A stretch of 64,000 bases of DNA from UBA1429 sp964482225 (GCA_964482225.1 CAYZWT010000022.1:1-64000), one strand, 5' to 3'; positions 1-8,210 are shown, counted from the stretch's first letter. Notes: generated by a model not told the origin, from the letters alone. Made by a program: numbers and translations.

Positions 1-415
1 TCCCTGCCTCCCTCTCAGGTGCCAATATGCTCCACCAATACTCGAACAATCACATACGTACGCGCGCATTGCGCAGGGCGACTGCATCTGTCTAGAGGCC
101 CTTTCTACTCGACATAGAACTGGGCGTCTCGGAGCGAGAAAGCAGGTGCAGCGGAACAATGAGCTGTCTCGCGCCAAAGCTCAGGCCACAAACTATAAAG
201 CAATGAGAGTAACCGTATTTGTTCAAGCTATCGCCTCGCCCCATGCCCCAACTTTGGACGCACATCGGCCAGACCAAAGTAGGAGAATACTGCCCCAGGG
301 AACTGCTTTGGATGGAGAGCAAGACCAATCTCTCTGGCGATGACAGGCCCCTAGATTCGCCGGTATGCTGAGCCTAGTGACCGTTACCACGCCCCTGTGT
401 ATAGAGGGTGATGCT
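1..415. other. gene-free stretch at window start
   Basis: I see no convincing gene here. The short open frames on both strands have no family resemblance, no good ribosome binding site and low-complexity composition. The base composition is more A+T-rich than the neighbouring genes. The stretch probably contains the promoter of the receiver-domain gene that follows, but I could not assign clear -35/-10 boxes. It may also hold the decayed end of a gene lying outside the window. Confidence 0.5.
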
Positions 416-775
416 ATGTTGCAGCCGAGACGGGTTCTGATTGCCGACGATCAGCGCCCCATACGCCAGGGTCTCCGCGCGTTACTGAACTTTTTCCCTG
501 GCGTCGAATGGGTCGGAGAGGCGGTAGATGGATGCGAGGCCGTAGATCTGGTCGCAGAACGGCGGCCTGACGTCGTGCTGATGGACGCCCGCATGCCGGT
601 GATGGATGGCATGGAGGCCACGCGGCGCATCAAATCCCAGATGCCAGCAGTGAGAGTGATCCTGTTGACGATGTACCCCGAATATCAGGCCGAGGCGCTT
701 GCAGCCGGGGCCGACATCTTTTTGCTCAAGGGAGGGCCCACTGCAGCCCTGCAAGCCGCAATCTGTAGCGTATGA
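416..775 (+). CDS. stand-alone response regulator receiver protein
   Basis: A 119-residue CheY/NarL-type receiver domain that would accept a phosphoryl group from a sensor kinase in the cytoplasm. The acidic pair D11/D12, the phospho-acceptor D57 (in VLMDARMP), T85 and K105 (in FLLKGG) are all present. I chose the ATG at 416 because a GAGGG sequence lies about 7 bases upstream; an in-frame start at 365 adds residues unlike the family. NarL-type regulators normally continue into an HTH output domain for about 100 more residues, but this one stops just after the receiver. No histidine kinase is visible nearby. The next gene follows 39 bases later on the same strand, so the two may be cotranscribed. 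Confidence 0.85.
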   Translation: MLQPRRVLIADDQRPIRQGLRALLNFFPGVEWVGEAVDGCEAVDLVAERRPDVVLMDARMPVMDGMEATRRIKSQMPAVRVILLTMYPEYQAEALAAGADIFLLKGGPTAALQAAICSV

Positions 776-814
776 CCCTGGAGGCCGTTCTCACAGGGGT
801 CAAGGAGGTGTTGC

Positions 815-1339
815 ATGAACCGCATCAGCGCTAGAATGCTGTCCTTTCTGCTTCTGTGCGTGGTGGCGGCAGCCACTACCACGGGTGTTCTGGCGATGCG
901 ACGCACCGCTCCTACGGCGCCACCCTTACGCAGTGCGAGCGAATCCCCCGAACCAGCCATCGTCAAGGGCGTGGTAACGTACCTCGAGACCGTAACGCTT
1001 GATCCCGGCGCAGTGCTCGTTGTCCAGCTCCTAGATATGTCTGGGGCCAACGCCTCCGCAGTCGTTCTCGATGAGCAACTCATCCTTCTGGTCGGTAGGT
1101 TGGCCCCGTTCGAGTTTGAGATGCTCTGCGATCTGGCATCTATACAGGCGGACGGCATCTATGGGGTGAGCGCCTACATTATGGTAGATGGCGCGCGGAC
1201 ATTCCAGGGTGCGACGGCACGGGTTGTGGTCACTCCAGAAAGCCCAGAGACGGTCGAGCTCGTGCTCTTCAAGGTCGGGCCGTGGTCGGCTCTTGATCTG
1301 GCGCTCAGTAGCGGGCGCTTGACGCGCCTCTCCCGCTAG
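815..1339 (+). CDS. YbaY-like secreted protein
   Basis: A 174-residue exported protein. An N-terminal hydrophobic segment (about residues 8-27) acts as a signal peptide or anchor. It is followed from about residue 48 by a beta-rich domain with the pattern VKGVVTYLETVTLDPGAVL and VQLLDMS, which matches the YbaY/HslJ-associated family (PF09619) found in envelope lipoproteins. No lipobox cysteine is visible. A very strong Shine-Dalgarno (AAGGAGGTG, 802-810) sits 4 bases before the ATG. Function in this family is poorly defined; the envelope location is inferred from the signal sequence. It follows the receiver gene closely. Confidence 0.75.
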   Translation: MNRISARMLSFLLLCVVAAATTTGVLAMRRTAPTAPPLRSASESPEPAIVKGVVTYLETVTLDPGAVLVVQLLDMSGANASAVVLDEQLILLVGRLAPFEFEMLCDLASIQADGIYGVSAYIMVDGARTFQGATARVVVTPESPETVELVLFKVGPWSALDLALSSGRLTRLSR

Positions 1340-1419
1340 GGGCTTGGCCTTTGGGCCACGATACGGGTTTGCCCATCCCCGTGCGCCCGCCCATACTCGC
1401 TCCAAAGCTGTCAGGCATC

Positions 1420-2346
1420 CTACTCGACGCCCTCTACCAGGAAAAAGGTGCAGCAGCAGTCGCCGGGGAGTTCTTGTACCGCCCGCCGATAGATCTCGCT
1501 CTCCCACTCCTGGGCGATAGGGCGCCCAAGCAGCGTCACGCCCTCGCCTACGCGGGCCACGGCCTGCCCCGCACCATCCAGGATCAGCGCCCCGCTACCC
1601 TCGAGCTGCAGCGCCCAATCGGGCGGCCACAGCAGGGTGACGGGCCCCGGCCCGCGCCCCGTCTGCAACTGGGGGCAACGCTGGTAGTCATATAATACCA
1701 ACTCGCCTGCGAGGGTCTGCAGATCTCCCGCCTGGGCGGCAAAGGTGGGCGTGTAGCGCAGCAACAGGGCCGTGCGCGCGCCCTCTGTGACCTTTTCCCA
1801 CGCAAAGAGCTCGGAATGCTCGCGCAGGTTGGTGCGCACCGATTCGGGCTGTCCGACGATGAAATAGTCGCCCTGGCAGGCGGCGGGCACCTGGCCCGCC
1901 ACCCAGGCGCTCACCTGCGATACATGGCCCCCTCCCATGAACACCTCTTCACCCACCACGGCCACGGCCTGCTCCGTCACCGGGCCGCCACCGCTGATGG
2001 GGATGCTTGGGTTGATCACCAGCAGGCGCCCCTCGTGCTCCACGAGGCTCAATTCGGGCGGCCAGATGGGCAGCACGCGGCTCTTGTCGTGCAACGAGCG
2101 CACCCACAGGCAGCCATCGTCCAGTTCCAGCACACCCCACAGGGCGGCCGTCATGTAGGTGCGCAAGCCTTCCACCGGCTCCTGGCGCGGAAAGGCGGTG
2201 CCGGGCACGGGTGGGGTCAGCAGGCGCTCGGGGTCGAGGGTCGGTGTGGCCGTGGGCGCCGGAGTGGGAAGCAGATGGCAACCGGCCAGCAGGAGGCACA
2301 GGGCAAGCGAGCCAAGGATCGCAGCTCGCCACCTGGGACCATCCAT
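1420..2346 (-). CDS. lipoprotein of unknown function
   Basis: A 308-residue predicted lipoprotein. The signal peptide ends in a lipobox LLAGC with the lipidated cysteine at residue 23, followed by a Pro/Thr-rich linker (about residues 26-40) typical of surface lipoproteins of Gram-positive-like bacteria. The remainder has no domain I recognise; it is beta-rich, with an odd CCC run near the C-terminus (DCCCTFF). A GGAGGG ribosome site lies 9 bases before the ATG. It is the last gene of a minus-strand group with an FGGY kinase 14 bases upstream, so a role linked to sugar uptake or sensing is possible but unproven. Confidence 0.75.
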   Translation of the reverse strand: MDGPRWRAAILGSLALCLLLAGCHLLPTPAPTATPTLDPERLLTPPVPGTAFPRQEPVEGLRTYMTAALWGVLELDDGCLWVRSLHDKSRVLPIWPPELSLVEHEGRLLVINPSIPISGGGPVTEQAVAVVGEEVFMGGGHVSQVSAWVAGQVPAACQGDYFIVGQPESVRTNLREHSELFAWEKVTEGARTALLLRYTPTFAAQAGDLQTLAGELVLYDYQRCPQLQTGRGPGPVTLLWPPDWALQLEGSGALILDGAGQAVARVGEGVTLLGRPIAQEWESEIYRRAVQELPGDCCCTFFLVEGVE

Positions 2347-2360
2347 CTTGCTTCGCCCTC

Positions 2361-3791
2361 CTACCGCCGCGTCCAGCGCGCCTCGCTCTCGCGCCAGCGG
2401 GCGTACACCTCATTATACTGCGCGGCGCGTGCGAGGTCAGGCATGTAGACCGGCCCCGGATGCACCATCGCCGCCACGGCCTGCTGTCGGTCGGCATACA
2501 GACCAACGGCCACGGCAGCCAGGATGGCGGCACCCAGGGCGCCCGCCTCCGTGATACGTGGGGTGTGCACGGGTTGGCCCAGCACCTCGGCCAAGGTCTG
2601 CATCCAGAGGGCGCTGTAGGCCGCGCCGCCCGCCGCCCATATCTCGTCGGGCGCTGCGGCGGCGTCATCCTCCAGCAACCAGCGCAGATGGCAGCAGGCG
2701 CCCTCCAGCACGGCGCGGGCCAGGTGGCCCCGTCCGTGGCGCAGCGAGAGCCCCGCCAGCAGGCCCCTGGCCTCGGGATCGGGGAAGGGCCCGCGCTCGC
2801 CGCACAGGTGCGGCAAAAAGACCAGCCCCTCAGCGCCGGGCGGCGCCAGGGCCGCCTCCGCCATCATCTGCTCATAGCTCAGGCCGTCGCCCGGCCCCGC
2901 CAGCAGATCGCGCAGCCAGCGCAGCGCGGCGCCGGTGGTGGCCGTGGCCAAAAAGCGCGCGCGGTCGCGGGGGCCCTGGCGGCGCACCCAGGCCGCTGTG
3001 CCGATATAGATCAGGGCGCGTCCGGCGTGCTCCCCGCCGCTGCCCAGGATCGTGGCCAGGGTGTCGCCCGCGCCCACGGCCACGGGCAACCCGGCGGGCA
3101 GGCCCGTCTCGGCGGCGGCCTGGGGCGTCACCTGGCCCGCCAGGGCATCGGGCGGCAGGATGGGCGGCATCTGCTCGGGGCGCACCCCCGCCAGAGCCAG
3201 CAAATCGGGTGACCAGTCGCCGCTGCGCGGGTCATACAGCATGGCGCCCCCGGCATCCGAGGGGTCGCTGGCCGCCTGCCCCGTCAGCCGATACCGGACA
3301 TAGTCCTTGGGTAAGAGCAAGGTCTGCGCACGGGCCAGCAACTCAGGCTGGTGCTCGCTCAGCCAGCGCAGGCGGGGCAGGCTGGGGGTGCTGCTGGCCC
3401 GCGCCCCGGGCCCCAGCACGCGCTCCAGGATAGCCCGCGCCTCGCGGTTGAGCCAATCCACCTGGGCCTGGGCGCGCTGATCCATCCAGAGCATGCTGGG
3501 GGCCAGCACACGGCCCTCGGCATCCAGGGGGACGATGGCATGTTGCAGGCCCGCCAGCCCCAGGCCCACAGGCCGCACCGCCAGGCGGGCCAGTTGCGAC
3601 GCGACATCGCGCAGCACCTGGCGCGCGGCCTCCCACCAGCGGTCGGCATGCACGAGGGCCCGCCCCGGCGCAGGGTGCTCGGGCGCCACTTCCGTCGAGG
3701 CGCAGCCGACAACGTCGCCCCGCCGGTCAAACGCCAGGCAGCGGCAGGTGGTGGTGCCCAGATCAAGGCCGAGGATGCAATCGCCAGCCAT
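2361..3791 (-). CDS. FGGY-family sugar kinase (xylulokinase-like)
   Basis: A 476-residue cytoplasmic kinase of the FGGY family, which phosphorylates a sugar or polyol with ATP. The N-terminal phosphate loop GLDLGTTTCRCLAFD (residues 8-22), the substrate-side motif MLWMDQRAQ, the KDYVRYRLTG element and the C-terminal nucleotide motif AAGGAAYSALWMQTLAEVL are all present. Length fits xylulokinases (about 480-500). Substrate cannot be read from sequence. The gene starts 3 bases after the stop of the upstream zinc dehydrogenase, so the two are very likely one operon: oxidation or reduction of a polyol followed by phosphorylation. Confidence 0.88.
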   Translation of the reverse strand: MAGDCILGLDLGTTTCRCLAFDRRGDVVGCASTEVAPEHPAPGRALVHADRWWEAARQVLRDVASQLARLAVRPVGLGLAGLQHAIVPLDAEGRVLAPSMLWMDQRAQAQVDWLNREARAILERVLGPGARASSTPSLPRLRWLSEHQPELLARAQTLLLPKDYVRYRLTGQAASDPSDAGGAMLYDPRSGDWSPDLLALAGVRPEQMPPILPPDALAGQVTPQAAAETGLPAGLPVAVGAGDTLATILGSGGEHAGRALIYIGTAAWVRRQGPRDRARFLATATTGAALRWLRDLLAGPGDGLSYEQMMAEAALAPPGAEGLVFLPHLCGERGPFPDPEARGLLAGLSLRHGRGHLARAVLEGACCHLRWLLEDDAAAAPDEIWAAGGAAYSALWMQTLAEVLGQPVHTPRITEAGALGAAILAAVAVGLYADRQQAVAAMVHPGPVYMPDLARAAQYNEVYARWRESEARWTRR

Positions 3792-3794
3792 GGC

Positions 3795-4820
3795 TCAGGC
3801 GCCGCCGCCCATCTCGACGATGACCTTCATGCCAGCCTGATCGAGCACGGTATCGAACCCGTAGGCGACCTGCTCCAGCCCCAGGCGGTGGCTGATCAGC
3901 GGCTCCACGAGCACCTCCCCCCGGGCGATCAAGTCCAGGGCCGTGCGAAAGCCACCCGGCGTAAAGTGAAAGCTGCCGGTCACCCAGAGCTGCTTGTAGT
4001 GGATCAGGTTGGGGTCCACGGCGATGGTGGCCGCCGGATAGGTGCCCGCGAAATAGTTGACGCAGCCGCCGGGGGCCGCCAGCTCCAGGGCCTGCTTTTC
4101 GGCGGCGGGCACGCCCACGGCCACGATCACCGCCTCGGCCCCCAGACCGCCCGTCAGCCCCTGCACCTGGGCGACCAGGTCGGGGTCGGCGGCGTTCAGG
4201 GTCTCGCTGGCGCCCAGCTCCCTGGCCATCTCCAGCCGCTCGGGGATCAGGTCCACGGCGATGACTCGAGCGCCGCGCAGCCGCGCGAGTTGGGCCAGCA
4301 TCTGGCCGATGGGCCCCACCCCCACGATCACCACCGTATCGCCCGCGGCGATGGGCGTGCGCGAGACGCCGTTGAGGCAGCAGGCCAGGGGCTCGGTAAA
4401 GGCGGCGGCGGCATAGGGCACGCCCTCGGGGATCAACTCCAGCGCCTCGGGCACGGCCAGGCCGATGGTCTGAAAGCCCCCCTGGATGGCGGGCAGCCGG
4501 TTGAGGCACATGTTGGACATGCCGCGCTGGCAGTTGCGGCACATGCCGCACACGCGCTGCACAAAGGCGGCCACCCGGTCGCCCACAACAAAGCGGGTCA
4601 CGTCAGCGCCGACGCCGATCACCTCGCCGACCCACTCGTGGCCGACGGTGCGGGGATAGGTGGTGCCGGCGCGCGTGCCGCTATAGAGGCGCACGTCACT
4701 GGGGCACACGCCGCAGGTGTGAATGGCGATCAGGACATCGCCCGGGCCCATCTCGGGCGCGGGGTGCTGCTCGATCTGAAAGGTGCGAGGGCCGGTCAAC
4801 AGGGCGCGGGTCATCTGCAT
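3795..4820 (-). CDS. zinc-dependent alcohol/polyol dehydrogenase
   Basis: A 341-residue medium-chain dehydrogenase of the threonine/sorbitol dehydrogenase type, cytoplasmic, NAD(P)-linked. Catalytic zinc ligands are C39 (CGVCPSD) and H61/E62 (GHEW); structural zinc ligands are C91, C94, C97 and C105. The Rossmann motif GVGPIG lies near residue 170. I start the protein at the ATG at 4820, because AGGAGGT stands 9 bases upstream, not at the in-frame codon at 4862. It precedes an FGGY kinase by 3 bases, suggesting a two-step polyol or sugar-acid pathway. Substrate unknown. Confidence 0.9.
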   Translation of the reverse strand: MQMTRALLTGPRTFQIEQHPAPEMGPGDVLIAIHTCGVCPSDVRLYSGTRAGTTYPRTVGHEWVGEVIGVGADVTRFVVGDRVAAFVQRVCGMCRNCQRGMSNMCLNRLPAIQGGFQTIGLAVPEALELIPEGVPYAAAAFTEPLACCLNGVSRTPIAAGDTVVIVGVGPIGQMLAQLARLRGARVIAVDLIPERLEMARELGASETLNAADPDLVAQVQGLTGGLGAEAVIVAVGVPAAEKQALELAAPGGCVNYFAGTYPAATIAVDPNLIHYKQLWVTGSFHFTPGGFRTALDLIARGEVLVEPLISHRLGLEQVAYGFDTVLDQAGMKVIVEMGGGA

Positions 4821-4896
4821 GGTGAGGCTACCTCCTGGCGCGTTGATGCGGTCTGTGCGCATCCAGTGTGCCCGATTTTGCGCTGCGCCGCAAGTG

Positions 4897-5835
4897 CTAC
4901 GATGCGATCTGGGCCAGTGCTTGCCCGATAAAGATGCTCATGTGTTGGCGAAAGGTGTGGGGCGTGAGATCGTAGCGACCAAGCGGCCGGAAAAAGGCGG
5001 TCCAGGCGTCCAGATCATCCCCGGCGAGGCGCGCCAGACGCAGGGCGGCGTCCAGATCCCAATAGGGCAGCCCGGCATAGTCGAGTTTCATCTGGGCCTG
5101 GTAGTGGCGCGTAAGTGCCTGCATCGCAAAGGGGCCGTGAATCCAGCCGGTATCCAGGCGGGCGATGGCCAAGTCTATGAGTGGGTCGCCCAGGCGCGCG
5201 TCCTCCCAATCCACGACGGCCACGAGCCGCCCGCTGCGCCAGAGCAGGTTGCCTGGCCAATAGTCGCCATGCAGCAAGGCGGGGCGGTTGCCCGAGGCGG
5301 GCCTCCGCCTGGCCAGCAGGTCGCGGATGCGGGCCGCATCCAGCCAGGCAGGGTCTCCCCCCGGCGGGGCGCCGGTCTCGGCGTAACCGGTCTGAAGCGC
5401 CAGAAAGGGTAGGTCGTGGCAATCGGCGTGGTGGACCCGGGCCAGGTGCGCGGCCATCTGGCCCAGGGCATCCGACAGTTCGGCGGGCGCGAACGCAGGG
5501 CGGCCCTCGACGTAAGCGAGAACCAGATAGGGCCCAGGCAGGATCTCGCCGGACGCATCGAGGGCCAGGGGCGCGGGAGCCGCCACTCCCTGGGCCTGGA
5601 GCGCCTGCAACAGCCTGAACTCGTTGGCGGCGGCCTGGGGATTGTGCGCAAGAGCCCTGGCGTTGGGCCGGCGGAGCACCAGTCTGCGGAGAGCGCCATC
5701 GGGCGCGGCCAGCTCCAGGGCCGTCATGCCCGCCGAGCTGCCGCCCGCCAAGGGCCAGGCGCGCACCAAGCGGCTGCCCGGGGCCACCCGTTGAACGACG
5801 CGCGCCAGGATGCTCTCGCCCGAACATGAACTCAT
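4897..5835 (-). CDS. aminoglycoside-phosphotransferase-fold kinase
   Basis: A 312-residue kinase-like protein of the APH/choline kinase superfamily. The catalytic loop HGDYWPGN (residues 189-196) and the magnesium motif VVDWEDARLGDP (D209) are intact, as is the N-lobe with REL-like LVLRRPN. Such proteins phosphorylate small metabolites (choline, homoserine, sugars, thioribose) as often as antibiotics, so I would not call it a resistance gene. It lies 9 bases after the YgbA-like gene on the same strand. The region before the ATG is pyrimidine-rich and lacks a good Shine-Dalgarno, so translational coupling is likely. Confidence 0.8.
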   Translation of the reverse strand: MSSCSGESILARVVQRVAPGSRLVRAWPLAGGSSAGMTALELAAPDGALRRLVLRRPNARALAHNPQAAANEFRLLQALQAQGVAAPAPLALDASGEILPGPYLVLAYVEGRPAFAPAELSDALGQMAAHLARVHHADCHDLPFLALQTGYAETGAPPGGDPAWLDAARIRDLLARRRPASGNRPALLHGDYWPGNLLWRSGRLVAVVDWEDARLGDPLIDLAIARLDTGWIHGPFAMQALTRHYQAQMKLDYAGLPYWDLDAALRLARLAGDDLDAWTAFFRPLGRYDLTPHTFRQHMSIFIGQALAQIAS

Positions 5836-5844
5836 GGAGGGCGA

Positions 5845-6210
5845 CTAGCGCTCTGTGTGCTGGGGCCGCTCCGGCGCGGGCCGCAGGCCATCCAGCATGT
5901 GGCGCAGCGCCAGCCCTGGGTGGCGCAAGAGCATGCGCGGCCCGGCATAGCGCATGGCGGCGCGGATGCGCCGCCGCATACCGGCGTTGTAGCAGTGGAT
6001 GGGGCAGCGGGCGCAGGTGGGCTTGAAGGGGCCATAGGGGCAGCGCTCCAGGCGCCGCCGGGCATAGGACGAGAGCTCGCGGCAGGCGGGACACAGCCCC
6101 TCGCGACGACCATGCTTGCCCCGGCAGTAGAGGCGCAGCATGGCCGAGACGGTAGCCCACTCGCGCTGCAAGCGGCCCTTGTGGTCGAACCCCTCGAACT
6201 CGCTCTTCAT
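5845..6210 (-). CDS. YgbA-like protein (nitrous-oxide-stimulated promoter family)
   Basis: A 121-residue cysteine-rich protein that matches the YgbA family (PF11756). Cysteine pairs occur in LCPACREL and in the block PTCARCPIHCYNAGMRR, followed by the family-typical AMRYAGPRMLLRHP. In enterobacteria the family is controlled by NsrR and needed to recover from nitric oxide stress. The cysteines could bind a metal or Fe-S centre (inference). It lies between a flavodoxin gene (31 bases upstream) and an APH-like kinase (9 bases downstream), apparently one operon. Confidence 0.82.
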   Translation of the reverse strand: MKSEFEGFDHKGRLQREWATVSAMLRLYCRGKHGRREGLCPACRELSSYARRRLERCPYGPFKPTCARCPIHCYNAGMRRRIRAAMRYAGPRMLLRHPGLALRHMLDGLRPAPERPQHTER

Positions 6211-6241
6211 GGCAGGCTCCCTGGGGGAAACGCCAGCGCGC

Positions 6242-6709
6242 TCAGGCAGCGGCGATCCGTTGCGCCCAGGCCGCGGCGCGCTCCAGCTCGCCGTCCTTCA
6301 ACGGCCCTTCGGAGCCGGCGACGTAATAGCCCTCGGGCTCGGCAGCCAGCTTGCCGCCCGCCTTGACCAGCCCGTTGGCGATGGGCTTGGCCGCCCAGCC
6401 GAATAGCTTGACCATGAAGCGCAGCACGGCCGAGTTGGCGTCCTCGACCGAGATGCGGGTGTCAAAGGCGGCCACCCGCGCGCCCTTGAGCTTGCCGGCG
6501 GGCAGCCCCTTGAGCCAGGCGGAGATGGCGGGCGTGGGCCGAAAGGCCCGGGTGGGCGAGCCCACCAGCAACAGGGTCACGCCTTCGAGCTGCTGCGGGC
6601 TCAGCGCGTCAATCTTGACGGCCTGGGCCCCGGCAATGGCGAGGGCCATGGCCTGGGCGACCTTTTCCGTGTTGCCGAACACCGAGTCATAGACGATCAG
6701 GGTCTTCAT
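6242..6709 (-). CDS. flavodoxin-like protein
   Basis: A 155-residue flavodoxin-fold protein. The FMN phosphate loop YDSVFGNTEKVAQAM (residues 8-22) and the loop LLVGSPTRAFRPTP are clear. It is slightly shorter than long-chain flavodoxins and resembles the flavodoxin/nitric oxide synthase-like group. Role: electron transfer or quinone/FMN redox chemistry in the cytoplasm; partner unknown. It heads the short minus-strand run with the YgbA-like and APH-like genes. A GGAGGTCCC-type ribosome site precedes the ATG. Confidence 0.85.
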   Translation of the reverse strand: MKTLIVYDSVFGNTEKVAQAMALAIAGAQAVKIDALSPQQLEGVTLLLVGSPTRAFRPTPAISAWLKGLPAGKLKGARVAAFDTRISVEDANSAVLRFMVKLFGWAAKPIANGLVKAGGKLAAEPEGYYVAGSEGPLKDGELERAAAWAQRIAAA

Positions 6710-6787
6710 GGGTGGGACCTCCTGGGAAAGCTGCTATGAGATAGGTCGCGTCCGAGCACGAATCCGGTAGTCTGATCCAGGATCCTT

Positions 6788-7627
6788 CTACAGGCGGAGT
6801 TCTGATTCTTCCTGCCCAAGCCGCCAATTGATAAAGCGTCTGATGATCTCTCGCGTAGTATGCAGCATATAGTTTCTTTCCGCAGATGTAATAGGCTTTG
6901 GATTGCCATGACGAGCGGCCTTGGATGCCTCTGTGATAAAGGCAAGTTCATCCTTGGTAGTGTCAAGTACTTGATGCATCGCAGCCCATTTCCTAGCGGA
7001 ATCTCGCTGGCCCTTGGCACTCCCGACGGAGTCTCTGATGCATTCAATGGCCCTGTGGCAATAGAACGCGGTGTCTTTAGGATGCTTCATTGCCATGCCG
7101 AAGTCAGCCAGACAACGCCCCAGAAACGAGCCATCCTCACCTTCGCAGAGACGATACACAACAGACGCAGCATCCGCGGGGTCCGTCCCTTCGTTACCAG
7201 GAACGAGCCCCGGCATAGTGTCTATTCCGAACACCCGCACTCTCAAGTCAGCATCAAACGCGCCATCCGCGGGGCCAGTCCCTTCGTTACCAGGAACGAG
7301 CCCTGGCATAGTGGCTATTCCGAACTCCTGTATACTCAAGTCGGCATCAAATATCTTTATCAATTCTACATTATACGCATATCCCCACATGAAACCATAG
7401 ATAGATATATACTGTTCGAGGATGATGGAAACATTATTCCTTAGTGTGTGTATATCCTCTTCATCATCAAAGCAATCAATGGCCAGCGTTATCTGATTGC
7501 ACAAGATCGCTAGTTCGGCACGACAGTACGGCTCATCTGCCTGATACAAGTGGAGCACGCGGGTGTGCGGAATCGTCAAGGAGGCCCTCTCTGGATGCAC
7601 AACACCGGATATGTAGTATCTCTTCAT
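6788..7627 (-). CDS. hypothetical protein with internal 31-residue duplication
   Basis: A 279-residue protein I do not recognise. I start at the ATG at 7627 (MKRYYISG); an in-frame codon at 7639 is possible. Residues about 95-157 are two tandem copies of a 31-residue unit, each containing the core TMPGLVPGNEGT, encoded by a 93-bp direct repeat. The C-terminal half has several Cys and His residues and is helix-rich. Base composition is clearly more A+T-rich than the flanks, pointing to acquisition by transfer. The TMPGLVPGNEGT units may derive from an inserted repeat element read as protein and not from a functional domain. Confidence 0.6.
   Translation of the reverse strand: MKRYYISGVVHPERASLTIPHTRVLHLYQADEPYCRAELAILCNQITLAIDCFDDEEDIHTLRNNVSIILEQYISIYGFMWGYAYNVELIKIFDADLSIQEFGIATMPGLVPGNEGTGPADGAFDADLRVRVFGIDTMPGLVPGNEGTDPADAASVVYRLCEGEDGSFLGRCLADFGMAMKHPKDTAFYCHRAIECIRDSVGSAKGQRDSARKWAAMHQVLDTTKDELAFITEASKAARHGNPKPITSAERNYMLHTTREIIRRFINWRLGQEESELRL
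7168..7353. repeat. 93-bp tandem direct repeat, two copies
   Basis: Copy A spans about 7168-7260 and copy B 7261-7353. The copies differ at roughly 12 of 93 positions by my alignment. The best conserved core CCCTTCGTTACCAGGAACGA contains an imperfect dyad (TCGTT...AACGA). The period is a multiple of three, so the reading frame of the host gene is kept. Confidence 0.85.
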
Positions 7628-7657
7628 CACCCACCCCAAATGTATGAGTAGCGCTTT

Positions 7658-7975
7658 TCAGCCTGCTTGCTCACGTTCTATCAGGATTCGAGCGGTCTCG
7701 ATCTCGCGCAAGAGGTAAGGGTTGGTGACCGTGGAGCGCATGAGCAGGTCCACCGGCAGCTCGAACAGGTCTTCCAATGCAAAGAGCAGCCCAAAGTAAT
7801 GGTCGGCGTACTCGTCCAGCGCCAACGCATGGAACTCGACGACGAAATCCAGGCCGCTGCGCCCTGGATCGAAATCGCCACGGGCCGCCGAGCCAAACAA
7901 CTCCAAGCGGCGCACGTGGTACTGTGCGCAGAGCCTATCCAATTCGTCGCGCTTGGCCTCTAGCAAAGGGATCAT
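7658..7975 (-). CDS. minimal nucleotidyltransferase (MNT) domain protein
   Basis: A 105-residue MNT-type nucleotidyltransferase of the kind that pairs with HEPN toxins. The motif ELFGSAARGDF (residues 25-35) is intact. The metal-binding motif normally reads SD-x-D, but here it is S40-G41-L42-D43, so the first aspartate is replaced by glycine, which could weaken catalysis. The gene overlaps by 4 bases an upstream 64-codon frame. No complete HEPN partner is adjacent. It sits with the unknown gene above in a lower-G+C patch next to ssrA, a common integration neighbourhood. Confidence 0.75.
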   Translation of the reverse strand: MIPLLEAKRDELDRLCAQYHVRRLELFGSAARGDFDPGRSGLDFVVEFHALALDEYADHYFGLLFALEDLFELPVDLLMRSTVTNPYLLREIETARILIEREQAG

Positions 7976-8166
7976 GGAACGGCTCCCCTGGGCATTGCCG
8001 TCATCTCGCGTACAAGATAGCCCTGCGGATGGCGGCTGTCAAACGAAGCCGCTGCCTCCCTCGCGCGGAGCGATGGCTCAAACAGCCAGAGCTTTGCAGA
8101 GCCAATCGGTATCCGCGCCTGGATAACATCACCTGCGCGCCCTGGCCCTGCGGTCGCAGTGCGCAT
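7972..8166 (-). CDS. short open frame upstream of MNT gene, uncertain
   Basis: A 64-codon frame ending in an ATGA overlap with the MNT gene. The product (start MRTATAGPG, containing YLVREMTAMPRG) resembles nothing I know and is shorter than HEPN partners. The overlap is what one expects of a coupled antitoxin-toxin pair, but composition gives no strong support. It could be a remnant of the partner gene or a chance frame. Confidence 0.3.
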   Translation of the reverse strand: MRTATAGPGRAGDVIQARIPIGSAKLWLFEPSLRAREAAASFDSRHPQGYLVREMTAMPRGAVP

Positions 8167-8170
8167 TTGT

Positions 8171-8199
8171 TTGCTGTCGCCCCTGCCCCATGCTATACT
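8171..8199 (+). promoter_or_regulatory. ssrA promoter
   Basis: TTGCTG at 8171-8176, a 17-base spacer, and TATACT at 8194-8199 preceded by TG-C (extended -10, TGCTATACT). The predicted start falls at or just before the mature tmRNA 5' end at 8211. Confidence 0.8.
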
Positions 8200-8210
8200 A
8201 TGGCTGCAAT

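Noticed and set aside
3351..4931. Long open frame on the plus strand opposite the kinase and dehydrogenase genes
   Set aside because: The product is His/Gly/Gln-rich low complexity, typical of antisense frames in high-G+C DNA, while the minus-strand genes have full motifs.
4897..5835. Antibiotic resistance gene call for the APH-like kinase
   Set aside because: Only the superfamily motifs are visible; most such chromosomal proteins phosphorylate metabolites.
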